Assembly: GCF_026343295.1 (NCBI RefSeq) | Contig: NZ_JAPELY010000003.1 | Coordinates: 868,001-932,000 of the forward strand | Length of the DNA: 64,000 nucleotides | DNA from: Streptomyces sp. NBC_00083 | Lineage (GTDB): Bacteria > Actinomycetota > Actinomycetes > Streptomycetales > Streptomycetaceae | Direction: 5' to 3' | In this document: in pieces, positions 44,840-52,519 of the stretch | How the letters are laid out: every line of letters begins with the position of its first letter | How positions within the stretch are numbered: the first letter of the stretch is position 1 | Program-made: the position numbers and the translations under genes | The notes under the pieces: generated by a model | The model's database searches: none | Told to the model about the DNA's origin: nothing | The model's input: only the letters and a program-made list of their open reading frames with translations

Positions 44840-46058
44840 GTCGAAGAACCCGCTGGTCAACAACCCCGCGGCCGACCGTCTCAAGTCCGAGCTCCAGTCC
44901 TATCTGCTGGCCAAGGGCGAGAGCCTCCTCGTGGGCGTGGGGCACAAACTGGGCGAGAGCACCGGCAAGCTCAACGACATAGCCGAGGGCCGCAGCCCCG
45001 GTTTCGCCAAGCTGGCCCTGGACGGCGGCCGCAAGATCGCCGAGGGCAAGAGCCCCGTGCGTACGGCGGTGGAGCTGGGTGCCTCGCACCTCAAGGAGAA
45101 CGCCAAGGAGATGTTCAAGGGGCTCGGAGGACGCAAGAAGGGCGGCGCGGGGCGCAAGCCCACCGTCATCATGGAATCCGTGGACGTGGGCGTTCCGGTG
45201 CGTGACGCCTACGACCAGTGGACCCAGTTCCAGTCGTTCTCCTCCTTCGCCAAGGGCGTCAAGAGCGCGACCGTCGCAGACGACACGACATCCGACTGGA
45301 AGGTCAAGGTCTTCTGGTCCAGCCGGAGTTGGAAGGCGCACACCACCGAGCAGCTGCCGGACGCGCGCATCGCCTGGACGACCGAGGGCGCCAAGGGCAC
45401 CGTCAAGGGCGTCGTCACCTTCCACCCGCTGGGCGAGAACCTCACCCGGGTGCTCCTCGTCATGGAGTACTACCCGAAGGGGCTCTTCGAGAAGACCGGC
45501 AACATCTGGCGCGCCCAGGGCCGCCGTGCCCGGCTCGACCTCAAGAACTTCGCGCGCCACATCTCGATGCTCGGCGAGGCCGACGGAGGCTGGCGCGGCG
45601 AGATCCGGGACGGCGAGGTCGTGGTCAGCCACGACGACGCGGTCGCCGAGGAGGAAGAGGAGCGGGACGCGCAGGAGTCCGGGTCGCGGGAGGACCGGGA
45701 CGAGGACGACCCCGAGCAGGACGAGGAAGGCGCGGACGAGCCCGAGAACGAGGCGGAGGCCGACCCCGACGAGCTCGAAGAGGAGGAGGCCGAGGGCGAG
45801 CCCGTCCAGGAGTACGACGAGGACGAGGCGGACCCCGACGCCGAGGCCGACGACGGTGCCTACGAGGGCGAGTACGAGGACGAGGACGAAGCGCCCGCCG
45901 AGGACGAGGAGCCCGTCGAAGGCGAATACGAGGACGAGGACGAGGTCGAGGACGAGGGTGCCGCGGACGAGGAGGCCGAGGAAGAGGCCGACGACCCCGA
46001 GGAGGCGTCGTCCGCCCGCAAGCGCCGCGCCTACGCGGGCAGCCGCAGCCGCCGGTGA
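44832..46058 (+). CDS. SRPBCC protein with long acidic tail (GvpZ-like)
   Basis: Protein of about 408 aa; GTG at 44832, with GTG at 44823 as alternative. Residues 1-95 are helical (NPLVNNPAADRLKSELQSYL, GESLLVGVGHKLGESTGKL). An SRPBCC domain follows, ~115-255 (IMESVDVGVPVRDAYDQWTQ, FKGVVTFHPLGENL-like strands, YYPKGLFEKTGNI). Residues ~270-395 are almost pure Asp/Glu, and the end is basic (SSARKRRAYAGSRSRR). It overlaps the preceding gene, whose tail is strongly basic, so the two tails may pair. SRPBCC proteins of this form occur in gas-vesicle clusters; standalone function is unknown. Confidence 0.78.
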   Translation: MAESKNPLVNNPAADRLKSELQSYLLAKGESLLVGVGHKLGESTGKLNDIAEGRSPGFAKLALDGGRKIAEGKSPVRTAVELGASHLKENAKEMFKGLGGRKKGGAGRKPTVIMESVDVGVPVRDAYDQWTQFQSFSSFAKGVKSATVADDTTSDWKVKVFWSSRSWKAHTTEQLPDARIAWTTEGAKGTVKGVVTFHPLGENLTRVLLVMEYYPKGLFEKTGNIWRAQGRRARLDLKNFARHISMLGEADGGWRGEIRDGEVVVSHDDAVAEEEEERDAQESGSREDRDEDDPEQDEEGADEPENEAEADPDELEEEEAEGEPVQEYDEDEADPDAEADDGAYEGEYEDEDEAPAEDEEPVEGEYEDEDEVEDEGAADEEAEEEADDPEEASSARKRRAYAGSRSRR

Positions 46059-46075
46059 CCCGCCGTGTGTGATCT

Positions 46076-46105
46076 CCCCGGGGGCGGCTCGTCCCGCCCC
46101 CGGGG
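46076..46105 (+). terminator. 12-bp perfect-stem hairpin after the charged-tail pair
   Basis: CCCCGGGGGCGG (46076-46087) pairs with CCGCCCCCGGGG (46094-46105), 6-nt loop, 18 bases after the stop. Confidence 0.7.
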
Positions 46106-46162
46106 ACCGTTGACTTTCGAGGTGTGCCGGACGCCGGGCCGCGGAGGCAGGGAAGAGTGACC

Positions 46163-47104
46163 GTGAACAAGAAGGACCGCAAGACCCGGCTGACCGTCCT
46201 GGTGGCGCTGGGGGCCAACCTCCTCATCGCCGCCGCGAAGGCGGGCGCCGGAGTGCTGGCCGGTTCGCCCGCACTGCTCTCGGAGGCGGCGCACTCCGTG
46301 GCCGACAGCATGAACGAGGTGTTCCTGCTCGCCGCGTTGCGGCGCAGCCGGCGCCCCGCCGATCAGCGCCACCCCTTCGGCTACGGCAAGGAGCGCTACT
46401 TCTGGTCGCTGCTCGCCGCCGTCGGGATCTTCGTCATGGGAGGCTGCTTCTCCTTCCTCCAGGGCGTCGAGGCGCTGGGCTCCCACGAACAGGAGTCCAC
46501 CGGCGGCTACATCGCGGGACTGTCCGTCCTGGGCGTCGCCCTCCTGGCCGAGGGCGGATCGCTGTTGCGCGCCCTGTACCAAGTACGGGGGCAGAAGGGC
46601 GGCATCGGCGGCGACCCGGCCCTGCGCACGGTCATCGCCGAGGACGGCACCGCGGTGCTCGGTGTGCTGCTCGCCGGGGCGGGCATGGCGCTGCACATGG
46701 TCACGGGCGAGGTGGTCTGGGAGGCGTCCGCATCGCTCGCCATCGGACTGCTGCTCGTGTACGTGGCGTACCGCCTGGGCAAGGAGGCCCGCGACCAGCT
46801 CATCGGCGAAGCCGTCGACCCGGAGCTGCGGCGCCGCATCCGGAGCCTGCTCGACGAGCAGCCCGAGATCGACAATGTGGCCGACCTGCTGACGATGCGG
46901 CTGGGCCTCGACTCGACGCTGGTCGCCGCCAGGATCGACCTGCGGCCCGGCCTCGACAGCGAGGAGGTCGAGGTGGTTTCCGAGCGCATCAAGGCAGCCG
47001 TGGCCGGGGAGTGGCCCGAGGCGGACCATGTGTTCCTCGACATCACGGACGCGCCGCCGGAAGGACGGCCCGCGCCCGCCGCACGGGACAACACCTCGGC
47101 CTGA
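46163..47104 (+). CDS. Cation diffusion facilitator (CDF) metal exporter
   Basis: About 313 aa; GTG at 46163 with AGGGAAG seven bases upstream is preferred over GTG at 46157. It has the CDF plan with six helices: VLVALGANLLIAAAKAGAGVLAGSPALLSEAAHSVAD carries the S-x-x-x-H-x-x-x-D zinc site (split here: AHSVAD). A second metal site is expected in helix 5 (AEDGTAVLGVLLAG), where the Asp-Glu pattern replaces His-x-x-x-Asp. The C-terminal cytoplasmic ferredoxin-like domain runs ~210-300. It should export Zn or another divalent cation by proton antiport. Confidence 0.9.
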   Translation: MNKKDRKTRLTVLVALGANLLIAAAKAGAGVLAGSPALLSEAAHSVADSMNEVFLLAALRRSRRPADQRHPFGYGKERYFWSLLAAVGIFVMGGCFSFLQGVEALGSHEQESTGGYIAGLSVLGVALLAEGGSLLRALYQVRGQKGGIGGDPALRTVIAEDGTAVLGVLLAGAGMALHMVTGEVVWEASASLAIGLLLVYVAYRLGKEARDQLIGEAVDPELRRRIRSLLDEQPEIDNVADLLTMRLGLDSTLVAARIDLRPGLDSEEVEVVSERIKAAVAGEWPEADHVFLDITDAPPEGRPAPAARDNTSA

Positions 47105-47156
47105 CGCCTGACGCCTGACGCCTGACGCCTGACGCCTGACGCCTGACGCCTGACGC
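47101..47156 (+). repeat. Eight tandem copies of CTGACGC
   Basis: Eight perfect 7-bp units, 47101-47156, starting with the last base of the CDF gene and including its TGA stop codon in the first unit. The unit length is not a multiple of three, and each copy carries a TGA, so expansion cannot extend the protein. It is a likely length-variable locus. Confidence 0.95.
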
Positions 47157-47207
47157 ACGCAGGGCATACACAGGCCACGGCATACACACATGGGTCGCAC
47201 ACATGAC

Positions 47208-47238
47208 GATGCCCGGCCGCTCGGGACGGCCGGGCATC
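47208..47238 (+). terminator. 12-bp perfect-stem hairpin after the tandem repeat
   Basis: GATGCCCGGCCG (47208-47219) pairs with CGGCCGGGCATC (47227-47238), 7-nt loop. Between here and 47519 I find no gene beyond the reductase promoter region. Confidence 0.7.
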
Positions 47239-47519
47239 GCGTATGGGGGCGACCATATGGCGGGACCACATGGCGGGATGCGGACGACGGGCGACGTCGT
47301 GCTTCGTGCTCGGTGCCTGTCGGCGTTCGGTGCCCGTCGGCCGCCAAGTTCCCGGGTGCCCCCGGCCCTCTTCCCTACACTCCGAGGAGCCCGCACAGCG
47401 TTTCTTTCAGCCGTTCGGGCTACCCGGCGCGTACCCGGTGGCACGCCCGTGGCGGGCCGGACAGAGTGTGCGGACCACGAGGTGAGGGGATGCAGCAGGT
47501 GAGTGCCCAGGGGAGTGCC

Positions 47520-48011
47520 ATGGACGATTTCCTCGACCGCCTCGACTACCCGATGTACGTCGTGACGGCGGTGGCGGGGCAGCAGCGGGCCGGGTGCCTG
47601 GTGGGGTTCGCTTCGCAGTGCTCGATGGTGCCGGTGCGGTTCATGGTGTGGTTGTCCACCGCCAACAGGACGTATCGCGTGGCGCGTTCCGCCGATGTCC
47701 TCGCGGTGCATCAGCTGGGCCGCGCCCAGTACGACCTGGCGGAGCACTTCGGGGGCCTGACCGGCGACGACGTCGACAAGTTCGCCGGCATCCGTTGCCA
47801 CGAGGGCCCCGCAGGAACCGTCCTCCTCGACGACGCCCCGGCGTGGTTCGTGGGCCGGGTGGAAGGACATCTGGAGGGCGGCGACCACGTCGGCTTCCTG
47901 CTCAGCCCCCTGGAGGCCTCGGACGCCCAACTACCGCTACCCGGCGGTGAGTTGTTCCGTCTGAGCGACAGCGAGGGCATCGAAGCCGGGCACCCGGTGC
48001 AGGACGCCTGA
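47520..48011 (+). CDS. Flavin reductase-like FMN-binding protein
   Basis: About 163 aa; ATG at 47520 with GGGGAG four bases upstream, ATG at 47490 possible. Split-barrel flavin reductase fold: MYVVTAVAGQQRAGCLVGFASQCSMVPVRFMVWLS is the typical FMN phosphate and isoalloxazine binding stretch. LAVHQLGRAQYDLAEHFGG is the next conserved segment. These proteins reduce FMN with NAD(P)H or serve as partner of two-component monooxygenases; no oxygenase is adjacent. A short hairpin (48016-48035) separates it from the convergent isochorismatase-like gene. Confidence 0.87.
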   Translation: MDDFLDRLDYPMYVVTAVAGQQRAGCLVGFASQCSMVPVRFMVWLSTANRTYRVARSADVLAVHQLGRAQYDLAEHFGGLTGDDVDKFAGIRCHEGPAGTVLLDDAPAWFVGRVEGHLEGGDHVGFLLSPLEASDAQLPLPGGELFRLSDSEGIEAGHPVQDA

Positions 48012-48037
48012 CCGGCGCCCCCTCCCCGTGGGGCGGG

Positions 48038-48625
48038 TCAGACCGAGCGGGTCTTCGCCAGGAGTTCGCCGATCTCCGCCGCCGTGCCGGTCTCACCGAG
48101 GCGGGGGAAGATCCGCTCGACGCTGTTCTGGTGCGCGTCCGCCCGCAGGTCGGTCATGGCGTCGGTGGCCAGGGTGACGTGGTAGCCGTGCTCGTGTGCG
48201 GCGCGCGCGGTCGACTCCACGCCGATGCTGGTGGCGACGCCGGTGAGCACGATCTGGGTGATGCCGCGGCGGCGGAGCTGGAGGTCGAGATCGGTGCCGT
48301 AGAAGGCGCCCCAGTTGCGCTTGGTGACCGAGATGTCCTCGGGGTGCCCGGCCAACTCGTCGACGATGACGTCCCAGCCCTCGGGCGGCGTGCCCCGCCC
48401 GTTGCTCGTCTCCGTACGGCCCGGGGCCAGGTCGGAGCCGTCGGGGGCGAACGAGACGCGGACCAGCACGACGGGGAGCCCGTGCGAGCGGAAGGACTCG
48501 GCGAGTTCGGCCGAGCGGGCCACGACGTCGGAGGTCGGGTACGGCTGGGTGGGGGAGGCCACGATGCCGCGCTGGAGGTCGATGACGACGAGGGCCGTGC
48601 GCGGGTCGAGTGTGGTGAGAGCCAT
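48038..48625 (-). CDS. Isochorismatase-family cysteine-less hydrolase
   Basis: Protein of 195 aa. The isochorismatase fold has catalytic D16 (LVVIDLQ) and K102 (VTKRNWGAF). In the third position, where nicotinamidases and N-carbamoylsarcosine amidases have Cys, there is Gly135 (TGVATSIGVESTARAA). True isochorismatases such as EntB and PhzD also have Gly there, so a vinyl-ether or other non-thiol hydrolysis is likelier than amidase activity. It lies 139 bp downstream of a MarR gene on the same strand and is probably its target. Start ATG with AAAGG upstream. Confidence 0.88.
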   Translation of the reverse strand: MALTTLDPRTALVVIDLQRGIVASPTQPYPTSDVVARSAELAESFRSHGLPVVLVRVSFAPDGSDLAPGRTETSNGRGTPPEGWDVIVDELAGHPEDISVTKRNWGAFYGTDLDLQLRRRGITQIVLTGVATSIGVESTARAAHEHGYHVTLATDAMTDLRADAHQNSVERIFPRLGETGTAAEIGELLAKTRSV

Positions 48626-48764
48626 GGTGGTGCCTTTCTTGCCTACTGGCCTTGTGTACCGGCCGAGTTGACCGGTAGCGCCGAGTGGTGCGGCCGGCCG
48701 GCTGTGTGCGAGGGGTGGGCGGGCGCGCCCGGACGGGCGGCCCGACCGGGCCCCGGGGGCGGGA

Positions 48765-49214
48765 TCAGGGTTGGGCGAGTCTCTCCAGGAGGGTCATCGC
48801 CTCGGCGATGGTGGCGCGCTCGTCCTGCGTGTAGCGCTCCTGGAACGCCTGCGTGAGCCACTCGGCGCGCGCCTGACGATTGCCCTCGGCGCGTTCGCGC
48901 CCCGCCTCGGTCAAGGTGACCAGCTGGCGGCGGCCGTCCTCGGGGTCCGGGCTGCGCTGGATCAGACCCTGCTGGTCGAGCGCGGCGAGGGTCGCGGCCA
49001 TCGACTGGGGGCGCACCCCCTCGGTGGCCGCGAGGGCGCTGGCCGAAGCCGCGCCGCCCTTGTCGATCAGGGTCAGCGCGGAGACCTGCGAAGGCGTGAG
49101 GTCCTGGACGTCCGCGACCTCCCGGAGCCTGCGCCGCAGCCGGCTGAACACCACGCGAAGGTCGCGTGCGACGCGGACGGCGGACGCGGAGACGCCTTCG
49201 GGGGTGTCGGTCAT
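48765..49214 (-). CDS. MarR-family transcriptional regulator
   Basis: Protein of 149 aa. Winged helix ~35-110: LTPSQVSALTLIDKGGAASAS, recognition region VRPQSMAATLAALDQQGLI, wing RSPDPEDGRRQLVTLTEAGR; dimerising end LLERLAQP. It closely resembles the MarR at 6321. A near-perfect 30-bp palindrome lies just upstream of the start, the likely autoregulatory operator. The isochorismatase-like gene follows on the same strand. Confidence 0.93.
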   Translation of the reverse strand: MTDTPEGVSASAVRVARDLRVVFSRLRRRLREVADVQDLTPSQVSALTLIDKGGAASASALAATEGVRPQSMAATLAALDQQGLIQRSPDPEDGRRQLVTLTEAGRERAEGNRQARAEWLTQAFQERYTQDERATIAEAMTLLERLAQP

Positions 49215-49231
49215 GCCGCCACCGTAAAGTC

Positions 49232-49261
49232 TTCAGTTGAAACTGTCCAGTTTCGACTGAA
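49232..49261. promoter_or_regulatory. 30-bp MarR operator palindrome
   Basis: Left arm TTCAGTTGAAACTG (49232-49245) and right arm CAGTTTCGACTGAA (49248-49261) are reverse complements except for one base, with a 2-bp centre. It begins 18 bp upstream of the marR ATG (49214). Each arm contains its own short palindrome (CAGTT-GA-AACTG), so two dimers could bind side by side. Confidence 0.8.
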
Positions 49262-49329
49262 CGAATTGTGCTCCCGCCGAGACCTCGCCACCGAAGCGGC
49301 TCACATCCAGGTGCCGCCGTCGAATCCGT

Positions 49330-49830
49330 TCACGCCGTGCCGTCGCCGCCCGATCTGCGGGATCCGGGTGGCCACACCACGTCGACCGGCACCCCGGCCG
49401 CCCGCGCCTCGGCGACCAGGTCCGCGGTCCCGCCGCCGCGGCCGGTCGGAGCGCCGCCGTCCCACACGGCCACCAGGCGGTCGGCTCCCTCGATCAGTCG
49501 CCGGTTCGCCGCCTCGTAGGCGGCGCGCCCCGCGTGGTCGTACGGCATGACCGCCACCTCGTCGGCCGCGGCGCACAGCGCGTCGAACCGTGCCAGATCG
49601 GCCGCGCCCACCTCCGCCTCGCGGTAGTCGCGGGACGGAATGACCGCGCAGAGCCGGCCGTCCAGATCCAGCACCTCCTGGGCGAAGAGGGTGTCGGCTC
49701 CGGGCGCCAGGCAGGACCGCCCCACAAGACCGGGGGTGCACGCGCCGAGGATCTCGCGCAGCGCGGCGCGGACCGGCCCGACACTGTCAGGGGTGAGGTC
49801 CATGTGGCCGGTGACGGCGATCGTGGGCAC
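49330..49830 (-). CDS. SLOG-like Rossmann nucleotide-binding protein
   Basis: Protein of 166 aa from GTG with GGAAGG six bases upstream. It opens with PTIAVTGHMDLTPDSVGPVR, then SCLAPGADTLFAQEVLDLDGR, AVIPSRDYREA, ANRRLIEGADRLVAVWDGG (the phosphate-binding PxGxG-like area is TGRGGGTADLV) and VDVVWPPG. This is the order of motifs in SLOG (LOG/DprA-like) proteins, which bind nucleotides or nucleotide-derived signals. It lies 87 bp downstream of a two-helix membrane protein on the same strand. SLOG proteins paired with small membrane effectors are proposed conflict/stress systems. Confidence 0.7.
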   Translation of the reverse strand: MPTIAVTGHMDLTPDSVGPVRAALREILGACTPGLVGRSCLAPGADTLFAQEVLDLDGRLCAVIPSRDYREAEVGAADLARFDALCAAADEVAVMPYDHAGRAAYEAANRRLIEGADRLVAVWDGGAPTGRGGGTADLVAEARAAGVPVDVVWPPGSRRSGGDGTA

Positions 49831-49917
49831 GTGACACCTTCCTTGCGGTCGCGGCAGGTCGACGGTAGAGCCGGGTGCGGTCGGGCGGAGCGCCGGTCGG
49901 GGGTCCGGCGCCGGGCG

Positions 49918-50430
49918 TCACACCGCGAGGCCCACGCATCCCAGGAGGTAGGTGGTGGCGAAGATGGCGGGGATCCAGCGCTCGACATGGGTCAGCGGCA
50001 GATAGGTGTTCCAGTTCCGGCCCTCCTGGAGCGCCTGCCACTCGGCTGCCTTGAAGGCGCGGGCCGGGAGGCGTTCCTCCAGAGCGGCGATCACCTGGAA
50101 CTTGCCGTTGTTCAGCTGCTGGTAGGAGCGGAGAGTGAACCACCAGGCCGTGCACAGGGAGAGCAGCACGAGCAGCCCGCCGACCAGGAGCACCACGGAG
50201 GGCCGCGTTCGGTGGGGCTGTGACAGCCAGACGCCGAGGAAGGCGAGCAGGCCGCTGTGGAGGGTCACGAAGAAGGTGTTGGCCAGGTTGCGGCGGGCAC
50301 TGACCCGGTCGGCCATCTCGACGCACAGCTTGTACTGCTCGAAGACGGCCGCGTTGTAGGTCGCCCCCTCCGCGCCGTAGTCGGACGCCGTGACGCCCGC
50401 GTTCCACAGGGTTTCACTGATCTCGGCCAT
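49918..50430 (-). CDS. Small two-helix membrane protein (RipA/SLATT-like)
   Basis: About 170 aa from the ATG at 50430; a GTG at 50499 is possible. The N-terminal helix EQYKLCVEMADRVSARRNLANTFF, then two hydrophobic helices, VTLHSGLLAFLGVWLS and SVVLLVGGLLVLLSLCTAWW, with RSYQQLNNGKFQVIAALEERLPARAFKAAEW in the cytoplasmic end. This matches the RipA-family octameric membrane proteins and SLATT-type small pore-formers by pattern. It is followed by the SLOG-like gene on the same strand. I infer a membrane effector whose opening or assembly is governed by the SLOG partner; the pairing is not proven. Confidence 0.65.
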   Translation of the reverse strand: MAEISETLWNAGVTASDYGAEGATYNAAVFEQYKLCVEMADRVSARRNLANTFFVTLHSGLLAFLGVWLSQPHRTRPSVVLLVGGLLVLLSLCTAWWFTLRSYQQLNNGKFQVIAALEERLPARAFKAAEWQALQEGRNWNTYLPLTHVERWIPAIFATTYLLGCVGLAV

Positions 50431-50656
50431 GACGGCATCATGCCCCAACGACCCTTGCCCGGCGCATGACTTGACCAACCGGACTCCGATGTCGAGCACC
50501 TGACTGACGAGGCGTCAGAAGGGAGGCGCGGACTCGGGGTGCCCCTACGCGAAGTGCCGCCGACCGGCTGCGGGGCAGCTGATCGGCGGCACTCTCGTAC
50601 GGGGTGGCACTCGTCCGCGAGCGGCGAGGCCGGGCGGCGCCGGGGCGCCGGGCGGG

Positions 50657-51073
50657 TCAGGAGCGGGGGCTGCGGGGCTCCTCGGCCTGCTGCGCGTCCT
50701 TCTCCTTCTGCTTCTCCTTGATGCGGACCGTCTCCTTGCGGACCTCGGCCTGCGTGGCGCGCTCCTTCTGGAGCCACTCCGGGTTCTCCTGCTTCAGGGC
50801 GTCGATCTGCTCCGTGGTGAGCGCCTCGGTGACCCCGCCGCGCGCGAGACCCGCGATGGAGACGCCGAGCTTGGCCGCGACCACCGGGCGGGGGTGCGGG
50901 CCGGTGCGTCGCAGGTCCTGCAGCCACTGGGGCGGCTCGGCCTGCAGCGCGTTGAACTCGGTGCGCGAGACCACACCCTCCTGGAACTCGGCGGGGGTGG
51001 CTTCGAGGTACACACCCAGCTTCTTCGCCGCGGTGGCGGGCTTCATCGTCTGGGTGGTCTGGTGCGACGTCAT
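50657..51073 (-). CDS. DUF5997 family protein
   Basis: Protein of 138 aa. It matches the DUF5997 pattern: MKPATAAKKLGVYLEATPAEF, WLQDLRRTGPHPRPVVAAKL, and TTEQIDALKQENPEWLQKER. The C-terminus is a charged, helix-forming tail. The family is small, actinobacterial and of unknown function; it is usually found divergent from the LysR-substrate-binding protein seen here at 51132, with which it shares a 58-bp promoter region. Confidence 0.85.
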   Translation of the reverse strand: MTSHQTTQTMKPATAAKKLGVYLEATPAEFQEGVVSRTEFNALQAEPPQWLQDLRRTGPHPRPVVAAKLGVSIAGLARGGVTEALTTEQIDALKQENPEWLQKERATQAEVRKETVRIKEKQKEKDAQQAEEPRSPRS

Positions 51074-51131
51074 GGAGTCAAGAGTAGCGAGCGTGTGCGA
51101 TCCCGCCGACCACGACCGGTAACCTGGCGGG

Positions 51132-51896
51132 GTGACAGGCTCGGAAGAACCCCCATCGTTCCGGCTCGCCTACGTTCCGGGTGTGACGCCGAGCAAGTGG
51201 GTGCGGATCTGGAACGAGCGGCTGCCCGACGTGCCCCTGACGCTGACGACGGTGACCGCCGCCGAGGCGCCCGCCCTGCTGCGCGGCCGCGAGGCCGACG
51301 CCGGCTTCGTACGGCTGCCGATCGACCGTACGGGTCTCAGCGCCATCCCGCTCTACACCGAGACGACGGTCGTCGTGGTCCCCAAGGACCACCTCTTCGC
51401 GGCGGTCGAGGAGGTGTCCGCGGCGGAGCTGGCCGACGAGATCGTGCTGCACCCCCTCGACGACACCCTCGACTGGGAGACCCCGCCCGGCCGGCCCGCC
51501 TTCGAGCGCCCCGCCACCACGGAGGACGCCGTCGAGCTGGTGGCGGCCGGGGTGGGGGTGCTCGTCGTGCCGCAGTCGCTCGCGCGTCTGTACCACCGCA
51601 AGGACCTCACCTACCGGACGGTCACCGGTGTCCCGGAGTCGCGGGTCGCGCTGTCGTGGGCGGAGGAGGAGGTCGCGCCCGACCTGGTGGAGGAGTTCAT
51701 CGGCATCGTCCGCGGCCGTACCGTGAACAGCTCCCGCGGCCGTACGCCGACACCGCCCCAGCCCAAGCAGAAGCGGGCCGACAAGGGCGGGGCTCCGCGC
51801 AAGACGGCGGGCAAGCCCGGCGGGAAGAACCCGCGCGGCGGCTCCGGCGCGCCGAAGAGCGGCGCCAAGCGCGGCAAGCCGCGCGGCCGCAAGTAG
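51132..51896 (+). CDS. LysR substrate-binding-like protein without DNA-binding domain
   Basis: Protein of 254 aa from GTG. It contains a LysR-type/periplasmic-binding fold, FRLAYVPGVTPSKWVRIWNE, VEELVAAGVGVLVVPQSLA-like segment, but no helix-turn-helix. The final ~55 residues are Lys/Arg/Gly-rich (KQKRADKGGAPRKTAGKPGG), suggesting nucleic-acid contact. No signal peptide, so it is cytoplasmic. It is divergent from DUF5997, the conserved genomic pair in Streptomyces. Confidence 0.83.
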   Translation: MTGSEEPPSFRLAYVPGVTPSKWVRIWNERLPDVPLTLTTVTAAEAPALLRGREADAGFVRLPIDRTGLSAIPLYTETTVVVVPKDHLFAAVEEVSAAELADEIVLHPLDDTLDWETPPGRPAFERPATTEDAVELVAAGVGVLVVPQSLARLYHRKDLTYRTVTGVPESRVALSWAEEEVAPDLVEEFIGIVRGRTVNSSRGRTPTPPQPKQKRADKGGAPRKTAGKPGGKNPRGGSGAPKSGAKRGKPRGRK

Positions 51897-51914
51897 CCGG
51901 TTTCCCCCGACGCC

Positions 51915-52511
51915 TCAGCCCTCGGCGGGCTGGGCCCGTACGTGCATGCGCTCGCCCTGGGCCCCGTACAGGGAGAGGAACTCCACGGGCCGCTCGCCCG
52001 CGTTGGCGACGCCGTGCGGGGTCCGCGTGTCGAATTCGGCGGCCTCGCCCGCGGTGAGGATCAGGTCGTGGTCGGCGAGCGCGAGCCACAGCCGCCCCGA
52101 CAGGACGTACAGCCACTCGTACCCCTCGTGCACGTTCAGCTCGGGCCGTACGTCCTTGGCGGTCTTCCGGGGCGGGACGATCTGCTTGTACGCGTGCAGC
52201 CCGCCGAGGTGGCGGGTGAGCGGCACGAAGGTCTGGCCGTGGCGCGTGAAGGGCTGCGGGTGGATGCGGGGGTCGCCCGTGGTCGGCGCGCCGACCAGCT
52301 CGTCGAGCTGCACCCGGTACTCCCTGGCGAGCGGCAGCAGCAGTTCCAGAGTGGGTTTGCGCTGCCCCGACTCCAGGCGGGAGAGCGTGCTCAGTGAGAT
52401 CCCGGTCGCCTCGCCGACCTGGGCGAGCGTGGTGCCGCGCGCCTGGCGCAGGGCGCGCAGCCGCGGTCCCACTCCGGAGAGGACATCGGTGAGGTCGTCT
52501 TCTGGAGGCAT
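51915..52511 (-). CDS. XRE-cupin transcriptional regulator
   Basis: Protein of 198 aa. The XRE helix-turn-helix is ~12-70 (VGPRLRALRQARGTTLAQVG, SLSTLSRLESGQRKPTLELLL). A cupin domain occupies ~115-190 (NVHEGYEWLYVLSGRLWLAL, EAAEFDTRTPHGVANAGERP). It is divergent from the thioredoxin-reductase-like gene with a TTGCCG palindrome between them, its likely operator. The Shine-Dalgarno sits close to the ATG, so the message may be leaderless. Such XRE-cupin proteins usually repress the neighbouring redox or amino-acid-related enzyme gene. Confidence 0.92.
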   Translation of the reverse strand: MPPEDDLTDVLSGVGPRLRALRQARGTTLAQVGEATGISLSTLSRLESGQRKPTLELLLPLAREYRVQLDELVGAPTTGDPRIHPQPFTRHGQTFVPLTRHLGGLHAYKQIVPPRKTAKDVRPELNVHEGYEWLYVLSGRLWLALADHDLILTAGEAAEFDTRTPHGVANAGERPVEFLSLYGAQGERMHVRAQPAEG

Positions 52512-52519
52512 GACTCCAT

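Noticed and set aside
44150..46058. Complete gas vesicle cluster
   Set aside because: Only two accessory-like genes are present; no gvpA-type structural gene or gvpF/L.
49330..49830. TIR or DprA protein
   Set aside because: The motif order fits SLOG-type small proteins, and the DprA C-terminal winged helix and TIR catalytic glutamate pattern are absent.
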